A DNA stretch of 64,000 bases, from assembly GCF_900111015.1 (NCBI RefSeq), contig NZ_FOFS01000005.1:124001-188000 (forward strand). The letters run 5' to 3'. The DNA comes from Solimonas aquatica. GTDB taxonomy: Bacteria; Pseudomonadota; Gammaproteobacteria; Nevskiales; Nevskiaceae. Positions 29,826 to 38,906 of this stretch are shown here, one piece after another. The position numbers and the translations under genes were made by a program. How positions within the stretch are numbered: the stretch's first letter is position 1; each line of letters starts with the position of its first letter. The notes beneath the pieces were generated by a model that saw only the letters and a list, made by a program, of their open reading frames with translations, was not told where the DNA came from and did not search any database.

Positions 29826-30473
29826 TCAGTAGACGCCGGGGCCGAACAGCAGGCGCACACCGACGCGGGCGTCGCTGATGTTGAGCTTGTTGCTGTTCTC
29901 GTCTTCCAGGTCGGACTCGCGGTAGTCCGCGAACACGCCGAACTGGCGGTTGAGCTGCAGCAGGCCGCCGACGGTGAACTCCACGCCGTCCACGGTGCCG
30001 TTGTCATCCAGGTTCACATAGCCCACCTGACCGTACAGCGAGAGCATCGGCGGCAGATCCACTTCCACACGGCCATGCACGCCAAAGCCCGTCAGCTCGG
30101 ACTTGCCGTTGCCGTTGGCATCCAGGGTCAGATCGATGTACTCGCCCACCGCGCCGAAGCGGACCGGGCCCGGCGTCATCCAGCTGCCGCCGATGCGCAG
30201 CTGATCGACGTCGATATCGCTGTCGCTGAGCTTGGAGGACTGATACTCGGCATTGAAACGCAGGCCGGTGTTGGCCAGCGGCGCCGTGATGCGCGCGCCG
30301 AAACCATCGCCATCATCATCGGCGGTGAGGCCGCTGAAGGCATCGGTGGCTTCGAGCTTGGTCTGCGGGATGTAGTAAAGGTCCACGCCGATCGGCGGAA
30401 CCTGATAACCCGGGGCAGCCATCGCGGCGCAGGGCAGGGACAGCAGAGGCAACAGCCACAGCTTCTTGTTCAT
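29826..30473 (-). CDS. Outer-membrane beta-barrel protein (eight-stranded type)
   Basis: A 215-aa protein with a signal peptide (MNKKLWLLPLLSLPCAAMA) and a series of amphipathic strands ending in the typical C-terminal aromatic (LLFGPGVY). Alternating residues in GVDLYYIPQ, LRFNAEYQSS, VRFGAVGEYIDL, LSLYGQVGYVNL and FGVFADYRESD fit an opacity/OmpW-like small barrel of about eight strands. I chose the ATG at 30473; the frame extends further upstream but is not signal-like. Function is unknown; it may be a small porin or a structural protein. Confidence 0.7.
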   Translation of the reverse strand: MNKKLWLLPLLSLPCAAMAAPGYQVPPIGVDLYYIPQTKLEATDAFSGLTADDDGDGFGARITAPLANTGLRFNAEYQSSKLSDSDIDVDQLRIGGSWMTPGPVRFGAVGEYIDLTLDANGNGKSELTGFGVHGRVEVDLPPMLSLYGQVGYVNLDDNGTVDGVEFTVGGLLQLNRQFGVFADYRESDLEDENSNKLNISDARVGVRLLFGPGVY

Positions 30474-30591
30474 TCGGACTTCCCTCGTTGACAAATGCGT
30501 GCCCTGTCCGGGCATCGGGTTATTGGAGTCTAGATCGCACAGCTGAACACAAGGCGAATAGTTTAACCGCCTGCGCAGAGCACCGAAGACG

Positions 30592-30619
30592 AAACAGGCG
30601 CCTTGCGGCGCCTGTTTTT
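30592..30619. terminator. Terminator hairpin after the cytochrome pair
   Basis: An inverted repeat CAGGCGCC-TTGC-GGCGCCTG with T-run on the plus strand and TTTCGTC on the minus strand. It lies just after the leftward cytochrome c genes and would end their transcript. Confidence 0.65.
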
Positions 30620-30642
30620 GCCCAGCGATGTAGCTACGCCGA

Positions 30643-30984
30643 TTATTTCGTGCCCGAGTGCACAGTCGGCGTATACAGCGGGCTGTCCTGCAGCGAGAAG
30701 TAGTTCGCCAGCGCCTTGATCTCGGCATCGCTCAGGCCTGCGGCCTGGGCGCCCATGATCGGATTCTTGCGTGCGCCGCTCTTGTAGTCGTGCAGCGCGC
30801 GTTCCAGGTAGTTGTCGTACTGGCCGGCCAGCACCGGATAAGTGGGTGCAATCGGCTTGGCGCCGTTGGGACCATGACAGGCGGAGCAGATCGCGGCCTT
30901 TTCCGGAGCGGCGACCGATTCGGCCGCCAGCGCCGCCGTGGCGGGCAGCAGGCCGAGGAGAGCGTAGGTGATGAGCTGCTTCAT
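30643..30984 (-). CDS. Small periplasmic cytochrome c (class I)
   Basis: A 113-aa monoheme cytochrome with a signal peptide (MKQLITYALLGLLPATAALA), the heme site CSACH at about residues 33-37 and a distal Met in NPIMGAQAAGLSD. It belongs to the c553/c4-like class that carries electrons to terminal oxidases or other periplasmic enzymes. It follows a second cytochrome c gene by 9 bases, so they form a two-gene operon of similar proteins, probably by old duplication. Confidence 0.9.
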   Translation of the reverse strand: MKQLITYALLGLLPATAALAAESVAAPEKAAICSACHGPNGAKPIAPTYPVLAGQYDNYLERALHDYKSGARKNPIMGAQAAGLSDAEIKALANYFSLQDSPLYTPTVHSGTK

Positions 30985-30993
30985 GACGATCCT

Positions 30994-31335
30994 TTACGGG
31001 TGCTTCGGCGCGGTGGCGATGAAGGCGGCGATGTCGGCGATGTCCTGATCCGACAGCGAAGCAGCCTGGGCATGCATGGTGCCGTGACTACGCTCACCGG
31101 ACTTGTAGGCCGTCAGCGCCGCGCCAATGTATTCCGCCGACTGACCGCCGATCTTGGGCACGCGGTAAGTGGGATAGACATTGTTGTACTTGGGAATGCC
31201 GTGGCATCCCATGCAGGTGTTGGCCTTGACGCGGCCGGCATCGACATTACCCGCCGCGGCCTGCGCGACCGGCGCGAACAGCGCCACCGCCAGCGGGGCG
31301 GTCAGGGCCAACAAGCCCCGAAGCGCGAATTTCAT
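30994..31335 (-). CDS. Small periplasmic cytochrome c (class I)
   Basis: A 113-aa monoheme cytochrome with a signal peptide (LRGLLALTAPLAVALFAPVAQA), heme site CMGCH, and a distal Met in SHGTMHAQAASLSDQDIADIA. It is the same length as the next gene and similar in layout, but has an added NNVYPTYRVPKIGG segment after the heme. It is the first gene of the pair. The 247 bases to ppx on the other side are a divergent promoter region with no further feature I can name. Confidence 0.9.
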   Translation of the reverse strand: MKFALRGLLALTAPLAVALFAPVAQAAAGNVDAGRVKANTCMGCHGIPKYNNVYPTYRVPKIGGQSAEYIGAALTAYKSGERSHGTMHAQAASLSDQDIADIAAFIATAPKHP

Positions 31336-31582
31336 AGCGAAGACTCCCCAGACGTATCGTTTGAATCGGACCGAAGCGGCATGAAAGCCGCGTTATGTTC
31401 GGGGAAATGTTGCTCCCGGTCAACGCGCCGGGGCGGGCTTTGTCCTAGCAGCGGACCGGCCGCGCTGGAGTCCGTCATCATCCACCTGTTAACCTGCGCC
31501 GCATTCCCGCTCTCCTTACGCCTGCCACGCTGATGCGCGACGCTCCGGCCTTCCTCCCTACGTATTGCCGCAGGCCGGGCGC

Positions 31583-33112
31583 ATGCTGAAGCGTCGCTTG
31601 CGTCCAGCCCCGCGCCTGAGCGGCCAGGAGTTCGCGGCCATCGACCTGGGCTCCAACAGCTTTCACATGCTGGTCGCGCGCATGAGCGGCGGCGAACTGC
31701 AGGTGATCGACCGCTTGCGCGAACCGGTGCGTCTGGCCGAAGGCCTGGACGGTGGTGGCAGCCGCAATCTGCGCACTGACGTGGCGCAGCGCGCGCTGAA
31801 CTGCCTGCGGCGTTTCGGCGAACGTCTGCGCGGCATTCCCGCCGCGCATGTGCGCGCGGTGGGCACCAACACCATGCGCAAGCTCGCCGCCAACAGCGGC
31901 TTCCACGCCGAAGCCGAGGCGGCGCTGGGCCACTCCATCGAAATCATCGCCGGCCTGGAAGAAGCGCGCCTGGTCTATCGCGGCGTGATTCACGGCCGCG
32001 GCCGCGCGCATCCGCGTCGCCTGGTGGTGGACATCGGCGGCGGCAGCACCGAGCTGATCATCGGCCGCGGCGAAGAACCCCGGCTGATGGAATCGGTGTC
32101 GCTGGGCTGCGTGGTGCACACGCGCAAATTCTTCGAGGACGGCCGCATCAGCGAGGCGCGCTTCAAGCGCGCGCGCCTGGCCGCCGGCGTGGAACTGGAA
32201 TTCCTGCAGCAGCCGTATCGCAAGGCGGGCTGGGATGTCGCCATCGGCTCCTCCGGCACCATCCGTGGCATCTGGCGGGTGATGAAGGAGCAGGGCTGGA
32301 GCGACGAGCACCTCACGCGCGAAGGCCTGGAGCAGGTGATCGCGCTGGCGCTCAAGCGCAAGGACATCGGCGACATCGACTTTCCCGGGCTGCGCGAAGA
32401 CCGGCGTCCGGTGTTCATCGGCGGCCTGGCGGTGCTGGCCGGCGTGTTCGACACGCTCGACATCCGCCGCATGGAAACCTCCGACCGCGCCCTGCGCGAG
32501 GGCCTGCTCTACGATCTGATCGGCCGCCTGAGCGATCACGATGTGCGCGAGCAGGCGGTGGCGAGCATGGCCGAGCGCTACGGCGTGGATCTGGTGCAGG
32601 CGGAAAATCTGGAGCGCACCGCGCTTCAGATTCTCGATCAGGTCGGCGAGGCCTGGGATCTGGAACCGCATCTGGCCGGACAGTTCCTGCGCTGGGCGGC
32701 GCGCCTGCACGAGGTGGGGCTGGTGATCACCCACAACGGCTACCACAAGCATGGCGAATACATCGTCCGCCACAGCGATCTGGCCGGCTTTTCACAGACC
32801 GATCAGAAAGCGCTCGCGGCCCTGGTGCGCCTGCATCGCGGCAAGTTCGCGGCCGGTGCGCTGGCCGAGCTGCCGCAGAACTGGGTGGAGCCGCTGCGCT
32901 ATCTGGCGATGATCCTGCGCCTGGCCTATCTGCTGCACCGCTCGCGCGCCGCCGATCTGAAACCGCCGCTGCGGGTGCAGGCCACGCGCCGGACCCTGGA
33001 CCTGCAGTTCACGCGCAAGCACTGGCTGGACGAGCATCCGCTGACGCGCGCCGATCTGGAGCGCGAAGCGGCCCATCTGGAAACCTTGCCGATGAAACTG
33101 CGGCTGGCCTGA
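31583..33112 (+). CDS. ppx: Exopolyphosphatase/guanosine pentaphosphatase
   Basis: A 509-aa enzyme that removes terminal phosphate from polyphosphate (and pppGpp in some homologues). It has the ASKHA motifs EFAAIDLGSNSFHMLVA, AVGTNTMRKL, LVVDIGGGSTELI and IGSSGTIRGI, then a C-terminal HD-type helical domain (RWAARLHEVGLVITHNGYHKHGEYI). I start at the ATG at 31583. It is convergent with the polyphosphate kinase gene with only 6 bases between, so one region controls synthesis and the other breakdown of polyphosphate. Confidence 0.96.
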   Translation: MLKRRLRPAPRLSGQEFAAIDLGSNSFHMLVARMSGGELQVIDRLREPVRLAEGLDGGGSRNLRTDVAQRALNCLRRFGERLRGIPAAHVRAVGTNTMRKLAANSGFHAEAEAALGHSIEIIAGLEEARLVYRGVIHGRGRAHPRRLVVDIGGGSTELIIGRGEEPRLMESVSLGCVVHTRKFFEDGRISEARFKRARLAAGVELEFLQQPYRKAGWDVAIGSSGTIRGIWRVMKEQGWSDEHLTREGLEQVIALALKRKDIGDIDFPGLREDRRPVFIGGLAVLAGVFDTLDIRRMETSDRALREGLLYDLIGRLSDHDVREQAVASMAERYGVDLVQAENLERTALQILDQVGEAWDLEPHLAGQFLRWAARLHEVGLVITHNGYHKHGEYIVRHSDLAGFSQTDQKALAALVRLHRGKFAAGALAELPQNWVEPLRYLAMILRLAYLLHRSRAADLKPPLRVQATRRTLDLQFTRKHWLDEHPLTRADLEREAAHLETLPMKLRLA

Positions 33113-33118
33113 AAGCGC

Positions 33119-35185
33119 TCAGCCTTCTTCCATCAGGCGCTGCTGCACCGGCTTGCCTTCGATCTTCTCCGGACGCTGATACGAGCCGTCGGCCTGCAGC
33201 AGCCAGCTCTGCGCGCTGTCGGCCAGATACGCCTGCAGATCGATCAGGATGCGCTCGCGCAGCTTCTTGTCGAGCACCGGGAAGGCCACTTCCACGCGCT
33301 TGAACAGATTGCGTTCCATCCAGTCGGCACTGGACAGATACATCTCGGCCTCACCGCCGTTGGCGAAGTAGTACACACGGTGGTGTTCCAGAAAACGCCC
33401 CACCACCGAGCGCACGCGGATGTTTTCCGACAGCCCCTTCACGCCGGGCCGCAGCGAGCACATGCCGCGCACGATCAGCTCGATCTGCACCCCGGCCTGC
33501 GAGGCGCGGTAGAGTGCCTGGATCATCTCGGCCTCCACCAGCGAGTTCATCTTGGCGATGATCTGCGCCGGCTTGTGCTTCTTCGCGTTCTCGATCTCGC
33601 GTTCGATCTTGGCGTGCAGCTGCTTGGCCAGGGTGAACGGCGATTGCAGCAGACGGTTGAGCTTGGTGACCTTGCCCAGACTGGTGAGCTGCAGGAACAC
33701 CGCGTGCACGTCCTTGCCGATGGCGGCGTCGGCGGTGAACAGGCCGTAATCGGTGTACTGGCGCGCGGTGCGCGGATGGTAGTTGCCGGTGCCCAGGTGC
33801 ACGTAGTTGCGCAGCGCGCCGGTGTCCTCGCGACGCACCACCAGGCACATCTTGGCGTGGGTCTTGTAGCCGACCACGCCGTAGACCACGTGCGCGCCCA
33901 CGTCCTGCAGCTTTTCGGCGAGGTCGATGTTGTTGGCCTCGTCGAAGCGCGCGCGCAGCTCCACCACCACCGTCACTTCCTTGCCGGCGCTGGCGGCTTC
34001 CACCAGGGCATCGACGATGGCCGAGCGATCACCGGTGCGATACAGGGTCTGCTTGATCGCCAGCACCTTGGGATCGCGCGCGGCCTGACGCAGGAACTCC
34101 ACCACCGGCGCGAAGGCATCGTAAGGGTGATGCAGCAGCTGATCGCGCTCGCGCATCGCGGCGAACAGATCGCCGGCCAGGGCCTTGGGCACGCGCGGAT
34201 TGAAGGGCGCGTACTTCAGATCGTTGCGATCGATCAGATCGGGAATCGCCATCAGGCGATGCAGGTTCACCGGGCCGTTGACCTGGTAGACGTCCTCGAC
34301 ATTGAGCTGCGCCACCTCCATCAGATAGCGCCAGAGTTGTTCCGGACAGTTGTGCGCCACTTCCAGACGCACGATATCGCCCCACTGGCGCTGCGACAGT
34401 TCGCCTTCCAGGGCCTCCATCAGATCCTTGGCTTCTTCCTCGTCCACCAGCAGATCGGAATTGCGCGTGAGGCGGAACTGGTAGCAGCCGCTGGCCTCCA
34501 TGCCGGGGAACAGCTCGTCCACATAGGCGTGAATGACGCTGGACAGGAACACGAAGTCGTACGGTCCGCTGCCAGCCACCTCGCGCGGAATCTGGATCAG
34601 ACGCGGCAGCGCACGCGGCGCCTGCACGATGGCGTAACCGGTGTTGCGGCCGAAGGCATCCTTGCCGGAGAGCTGGACGATGAAGTTCAGCGACTTGTTG
34701 AGAATGCGCGGAAAGGGATGCGCGGGATCCAGGCCGATGGGCGAGAGCACCGGCAGCAGCTCGTTCTGGAAATACTGGCGCAGCCAGCCATCCTGCTCGG
34801 CGGTCCATTCGCTGCGCCGCACGAAGCGGATCTTTTCCTTCTCCAGCGCCGGAATCAGCACCTCGTTGAACACCCGGTACTGCTCGGCGACCAGGGCATG
34901 CGCGCGGCTGGCGATGGCCACCAGGGTTTCGGCGGGGCTCAGGCCATCGGCGCCGCGATTGCCGGGGTTGAGCTCGGCCATCTGCTGCAGGCCGGCGACG
35001 CGGATCTCGAAGAACTCATCGAGATTGGCGCTGGAGATGCACAGGAACTTCAGGCGTTCCAGCAGCGGCACGGCCTCGTCCAGGGCCTGCGCCAGCACCC
35101 GGCGATTGAATTCCAGCAGCGAGAGTTCGCGGTTGAGGTAAAGATCGGCGGGCTGGAATTCCAGCTCCGGCGGGGCGTTGCTCAT
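33119..35185 (-). CDS. ppk1: Polyphosphate kinase 1
   Basis: A 688-aa membrane-associated kinase that polymerises the ATP gamma-phosphate into polyphosphate. Domains in order are the N-terminal helical part (YLNRELSLLEFNRRVLAQA), the head domain, and two phospholipase D-like catalytic domains. The phospho-His is in VGYKTHAKMCLVV, with RARFDEANNI and HLGTGNYHP nearby. Length matches E. coli Ppk (688). A CTGTCAT half-site on the minus strand (35223-35229) about 40 bases upstream may be part of a Pho box. Confidence 0.97.
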   Translation of the reverse strand: MSNAPPELEFQPADLYLNRELSLLEFNRRVLAQALDEAVPLLERLKFLCISSANLDEFFEIRVAGLQQMAELNPGNRGADGLSPAETLVAIASRAHALVAEQYRVFNEVLIPALEKEKIRFVRRSEWTAEQDGWLRQYFQNELLPVLSPIGLDPAHPFPRILNKSLNFIVQLSGKDAFGRNTGYAIVQAPRALPRLIQIPREVAGSGPYDFVFLSSVIHAYVDELFPGMEASGCYQFRLTRNSDLLVDEEEAKDLMEALEGELSQRQWGDIVRLEVAHNCPEQLWRYLMEVAQLNVEDVYQVNGPVNLHRLMAIPDLIDRNDLKYAPFNPRVPKALAGDLFAAMRERDQLLHHPYDAFAPVVEFLRQAARDPKVLAIKQTLYRTGDRSAIVDALVEAASAGKEVTVVVELRARFDEANNIDLAEKLQDVGAHVVYGVVGYKTHAKMCLVVRREDTGALRNYVHLGTGNYHPRTARQYTDYGLFTADAAIGKDVHAVFLQLTSLGKVTKLNRLLQSPFTLAKQLHAKIEREIENAKKHKPAQIIAKMNSLVEAEMIQALYRASQAGVQIELIVRGMCSLRPGVKGLSENIRVRSVVGRFLEHHRVYYFANGGEAEMYLSSADWMERNLFKRVEVAFPVLDKKLRERILIDLQAYLADSAQSWLLQADGSYQRPEKIEGKPVQQRLMEEG

Positions 35186-35222
35186 GATCCGGTCTGCTGC
35201 GGCAAAAACGGGGATTCAGTCT

Positions 35223-35240
35223 ATGACAGCCGGATGAATC
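35223..35240 (-). promoter_or_regulatory. Possible partial Pho box before ppk1
   Basis: On the minus strand CTGTCAT is a perfect Pho-box half, but the second half (CTGAATC) is weak and the spacer is 3 rather than 4 bases. I note it only as a candidate. Confidence 0.25.
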
Positions 35241-35245
35241 GCAGG

Positions 35246-36049
35246 TTACAAGGCCGGCCCGGCGGCAGCGATGCGCCGCAAAAAGGCCAGCAGCGGCAGA
35301 TTCACCGCCTGTGGATGGGTGAGATTGGCGGCATGGGCGGCGCCTTCGATCAGCACCACGCCCTCGCCGCGCGGCAGGCCCTCGCGCAGGGCCTGGGCCT
35401 GCGCCGGCTCGATGGCGGTATCGCGGCTGCCGTGGATGACCAGGGCCGGGCAGCGGATCTCACTCAGCCGCGGCCGCAGATCATCGCGCTCCAGCAGGCA
35501 GCGGCCCGGCTCACGGATCGTCGCATGCGGACGCGCCCGCCACTTGGCGATCCAGCGCGCGTTCTCCGCCGGATCGTCGATGATGATGGTGGCGATGGTC
35601 TGCGCCAGCGCATCGACCGGCCCGACGCTGGCCCAGGTGTCGAGCAGCTGCCGGTAGGCGGCGCGCTTGTCCTCGTGCTCGGGGCCGGCCTGCGTGTCGA
35701 TCAGCACCAGGGCCTGCACGCGCTGCGGCGCCAGCAGCGCCGCCCGCAGCGACAGATAACCGCCCTGCGACATGCCGGCCAGCACCGCGCGTTCGATCTG
35801 CAAGTGATCCAGCAGCGCCAGCGCGTCCCGCGCCGAATCCCAGTAGGTGAAGGGCTGGCCGTCGAACTCGCTGCGGCCGAAGCCGCGCTGGTCCCAGCTG
35901 ATCACGCGAAACTCGCCGCGCAGGGCCTCGCGCTGCGCGGCGAACATCTCCTGATCCATCAGAAAGCCGTGACTGAACAGCACCGGCAGGCCCGGCCCGC
36001 CGGTATCTTCAAACTGGATCGTCTGACCGTTCAGCTGCACCTGCGGCAT
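35246..36049 (-). CDS. Alpha/beta hydrolase
   Basis: A 267-aa cytosolic hydrolase with the HG motif (LFSHGFLMDQEMF), the nucleophile elbow GMSQGG (Ser near residue 93), the acid in IHGSRDTAIEP and the His in EGAAHAANL. The closest general type is haloperoxidase/3-oxoadipate enol-lactonase-like esterases; substrate unknown. I use the ATG at 36049 (MPQVQLNGQTIQFED). Its start overlaps the end of the EcsC-family gene by 41 bases, so they are probably co-transcribed. Confidence 0.85.
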   Translation of the reverse strand: MPQVQLNGQTIQFEDTGGPGLPVLFSHGFLMDQEMFAAQREALRGEFRVISWDQRGFGRSEFDGQPFTYWDSARDALALLDHLQIERAVLAGMSQGGYLSLRAALLAPQRVQALVLIDTQAGPEHEDKRAAYRQLLDTWASVGPVDALAQTIATIIIDDPAENARWIAKWRARPHATIREPGRCLLERDDLRPRLSEIRCPALVIHGSRDTAIEPAQAQALREGLPRGEGVVLIEGAAHAANLTHPQAVNLPLLAFLRRIAAAGPAL

Positions 36050-36902
36050 GGGCTTTCTCCTTCTTGCTGTTTTTCTGGTGGCGGGCCAGCAGCTCGGGCT
36101 GATGCTGCTGCAGCCAGCGGTACTGCAGCGCGTAGCGCGCCACCTTGGCGACATCGCGCAGATAGCCGGCGTTGACCGCGCCGCCGAGCACCGCGCCCAG
36201 CACCGGCATCACGCCAAGCGCCTTGCGCCGGCCCAGGTTCAGGCCCACGCGCTGCGCCAGGGTCTTCAGGCTCAGCTGCGCGGCCTCCTTGGCCAGCTCG
36301 CGTTCGGCGACACGCTCCACGCCGTCGCGCCAGGCGGCTTCATAGAGTTCGCCGCCCTCTTGCAGCGCCTGCCAGGCGCTCTGTTTTTCTTCCAGGGAAT
36401 TGGCCGAGGCCAGCGCGAACACGCCGATGGCCAGGCTCTGCCCGGACTCGCCGCGCCAGTCCTCGCCGTAGCAGAAGGCGCTGCGATGGATGGTGCGCAG
36501 CGCCAGCGTCAGCAGCGTGGGCACGTCGACCACCATGCCCGCCGCACCGGCCACGCCGAACAGCGTGCCGCTGCTGCCGGCCAGGGCCATGGCGCGCCAT
36601 TCCACGCGCCGCGCCTGACGGTCGCAGTCGGACAGCGGCAGTTGCGCCATCGCCGCCAGCGTGTCCACGCCGGCGGCGCGCAATACATCACGCTGCGCCG
36701 CGCTCCAGGACGCCGCCTGATCCGCGCCGCGCAGCACCGCGCGCAGCGCCGCCACCGGCACCAGATGCTGCGCGGCATAGGCGGCAATGCGCGAAGGCGG
36801 CGCCATCACCCGCGTGCCCCAGTCCGGCTGATCGTTCAGCCAGCGCTGCAGCTCGCGCCACTGCTGCTGCTCGTAGCTCTCGCGTTTCTTGCTTGCGCTC
36901 AT
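36009..36902 (-). CDS. EcsC-family protein
   Basis: A 297-aa protein of the EcsC type, with glycine-rich hydrophobic hairpins (GSSGTLFGVAGAAGMVVDVPTLLTLALRTI and KALGVMPVLGAVLGGAVNAGYL) and the typical AYCYGED-like SAFCYGEDW and FALASANS segments. The family is membrane-associated; its biochemical role is unknown. The C-terminal 25 residues are lysine-rich and coded within the overlap with the hydrolase gene. It is divergent from the TANGO2-like gene with 56 bases between. Confidence 0.8.
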   Translation of the reverse strand: MSASKKRESYEQQQWRELQRWLNDQPDWGTRVMAPPSRIAAYAAQHLVPVAALRAVLRGADQAASWSAAQRDVLRAAGVDTLAAMAQLPLSDCDRQARRVEWRAMALAGSSGTLFGVAGAAGMVVDVPTLLTLALRTIHRSAFCYGEDWRGESGQSLAIGVFALASANSLEEKQSAWQALQEGGELYEAAWRDGVERVAERELAKEAAQLSLKTLAQRVGLNLGRRKALGVMPVLGAVLGGAVNAGYLRDVAKVARYALQYRWLQQHQPELLARHQKNSKKEKAHAAGAAERSDDPV

Positions 36903-36958
36903 GGCAGGACTGTAGCCGGAAACGCCGCGCGTGGCGCAAGCCCGTTATGCTGCGCGCC

Positions 36959-37732
36959 ATGTGCCTGATCGCCCTCGCCCTGAATGCGCACCCGCGCTAC
37001 CGCCTGGTGCTGGCCGCCAATCGCGATGAATTCCACGCCCGCCCCACCGCGCCGGCCGCGAGCTGGGACGATGCGCCGCTGATTTTCGGCGGTCGCGATC
37101 TGCTGCAGGGCGGCGGCTGGCTGGCCCTGCATCGCGACGGCCGCTGGGCGGCGGTGACCAATGTGCGGCGCATGGAGCCGCGCGATCCAGATGCGCCCTC
37201 GCGCGGCGAGCTGGTGGCCGGCTATCTGCGCGAGCCGCTGAATCCCGCGCAGTGGGCGGACACGCTCGCGCCACGGGCGCCGCGCTACGCCGGCTTCAAC
37301 CTGCTGCTGGGCGATGCGCAAGGCGCGCACTACGCCAGCAATGCGCCGCTGTATCGCAGCGCGCCGCTGGCACCCGGCATCCACGCGGTGAGCAATGCCA
37401 GCCTGGACACACCCTGGCCCAAGCTGCTGCACCTCAAGGCCGCGCTCGCGCGCTGGTGCGCGCGGGGCGAACAAGACCCCCAGGCGCTGTTCACGGCGCT
37501 GGCCGATCCGCGCGAGGCCGAGTCCTTCGAACTGCCCGACACCGGCGTGGGCCTGGAGCGCGAGCGCTTTCTCTCGCCGGCCTTCATCCGCGGCGCCGAG
37601 TACGGCACGCGCGCCAGCACCGTGCTGTGCATCGACCACGCGCATCGTGCGCATTTCATCGAACGCCGCTTCGGGCCGGAGGGCGTGGCGCAGGGCGAGA
37701 CGCAGCAGACGCTGGCGCTGCTGCCCGCCTAA
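36959..37732 (+). CDS. TANGO2/NRDE-family protein
   Basis: A 257-aa protein beginning MCLIALALNAHPRYRLVLAANRDEF, the diagnostic start with the invariant Cys2 and the NRDE motif (about residues 22-25), then HARPTAPA, FGGRDLLQGGGWLALH and VTNVR. The start at 36959 puts the conserved Cys at position 2, where in related N-terminal nucleophile-like proteins it can be exposed after Met removal. The biochemical role is not firmly known; heme handling has been proposed for TANGO2 relatives. Confidence 0.88.
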   Translation: MCLIALALNAHPRYRLVLAANRDEFHARPTAPAASWDDAPLIFGGRDLLQGGGWLALHRDGRWAAVTNVRRMEPRDPDAPSRGELVAGYLREPLNPAQWADTLAPRAPRYAGFNLLLGDAQGAHYASNAPLYRSAPLAPGIHAVSNASLDTPWPKLLHLKAALARWCARGEQDPQALFTALADPREAESFELPDTGVGLERERFLSPAFIRGAEYGTRASTVLCIDHAHRAHFIERRFGPEGVAQGETQQTLALLPA

Positions 37733-37794
37733 GACCGAATTGTTTGTCGTTTTTTTGCTGGCGCGCCGTGCACGCGCACGACTAGCATTCCGCC

Positions 37795-38838
37795 ATGCCC
37801 CAGCTGCCCGCCGCCCCGGAAATGACCCGCGCCTATCTGGCTTCCGATGCCAGCTATGACGGCGTGTTCTACCTGGGCGTGAAGACCACCGGCATCTTCT
37901 GCCGGCCCTCCTGCCGCGCGAAGAAACCCTTGCCGCGCAATGTCGAATTCTTCGCCACGCCCAGGCAGGCCAGCTTCGCCGGCTACCGTCCCTGCAAGCG
38001 CTGCCGGCCGCTGGAAGCGCCGGGCAAGCCGCCGGCCTGGGCGGCCCAGCTGATCGAAGCCATCGAGCGCGATCCGGGCACGCCGATCCGCGAATATCAG
38101 CTGCGCGCCCGCGGCCTGGACCCGGCACGCGTGCGGCGCTTTTTCCAGAACCATTACGGCATGAGCTTCGCCGCCTATTGCAGAGGACGTCGCATGAGTA
38201 CCGCCTTTCATGACATCCGCCAGGGCCATCGTGTCGAGGACATCGCCCTGGGCAGTGGCTTTGCTTCGGCCAGCGGTTTTCGCGCCGCCTACGGCAAGAC
38301 CTTCGGCGACGCACCGGGCAAGGCGACGGCGGAGCCGATCCGTCTGGCCTGGCTGGACAGCCCGCTGGGCCCGCTGGTGGCGGCGGCCAATGATCAGGGC
38401 CTGCTGCTGCTGGAATTCACCGAGCGGCGCATGCTGGACAAGCAGTTCGACGCGCTGCGCCGGTATTTCGGCTGCGCCATCGTGCCGGGCGAACATCCTT
38501 ATCTCACGCAGATCCGCCGCGAGCTGGACGAATACTTCGCGGGCCGGCGCCGCGACTTCGACGTGCCGCTGGTGTATCCGGGCAGCGAGTTCCAGCGCTC
38601 GGTGTGGCGTGCGCTGCTCACGATTCCCTACGGCCAGACCTGGTCTTACGAAGCGCTGGCGCAACACGTGGGCCGCGCCGGCGCCTGCCGCGCAGTGGGC
38701 ACCACCAACGGCCTGAACCGTCTGGCCATCGTCGTGCCCTGCCACCGCGTGGTAAACAAGAGCGGCAAGCTCGGCGGCTACGGCGGCGGCCTGTGGCGCA
38801 AGCAGCGCCTGCTGGAGCTCGAAGGCGTAACGCTCTGA
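37795..38838 (+). CDS. ada: Bifunctional Ada methyltransferase/transcription factor
   Basis: A 347-aa DNA-repair protein and regulator of the adaptive response. The N-terminal zinc site has C36, C40 (FCRPSC), C67 and C70 (RPCKRC), with C36 the phosphotriester methyl acceptor. An AraC helix-turn-helix follows (about 85-170, VRRFFQNHYGMSFAAY, IALGSGFASASGFRAAYGKTFG). The C-terminal O6-methylguanine domain has the acceptor C316 in IVVPCHRVV. Unlike DnaG and GmhB here, it has kept all its zinc cysteines. Confidence 0.96.
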   Translation: MPQLPAAPEMTRAYLASDASYDGVFYLGVKTTGIFCRPSCRAKKPLPRNVEFFATPRQASFAGYRPCKRCRPLEAPGKPPAWAAQLIEAIERDPGTPIREYQLRARGLDPARVRRFFQNHYGMSFAAYCRGRRMSTAFHDIRQGHRVEDIALGSGFASASGFRAAYGKTFGDAPGKATAEPIRLAWLDSPLGPLVAAANDQGLLLLEFTERRMLDKQFDALRRYFGCAIVPGEHPYLTQIRRELDEYFAGRRRDFDVPLVYPGSEFQRSVWRALLTIPYGQTWSYEALAQHVGRAGACRAVGTTNGLNRLAIVVPCHRVVNKSGKLGGYGGGLWRKQRLLELEGVTL

Positions 38839-38906
38839 AGCCAAGCGCGGCGCAAGCCGCGCTGGCTTATCCTTGTCGGCCTTTCTGGCGGCGGAAGAAC
38901 GCGCAC

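Noticed and set aside
31464-31500. Pho box before ppx
   Set aside because: A CGTCAT and a CTGTTAA are present, but their spacing is wrong for a Pho box.
33380-36175. A 931-codon plus-strand frame across ppk1 and the hydrolase
   Set aside because: It covers the reverse of two real genes and continues through their gap; composition is that of a shadow frame (His, Gln, Arg).
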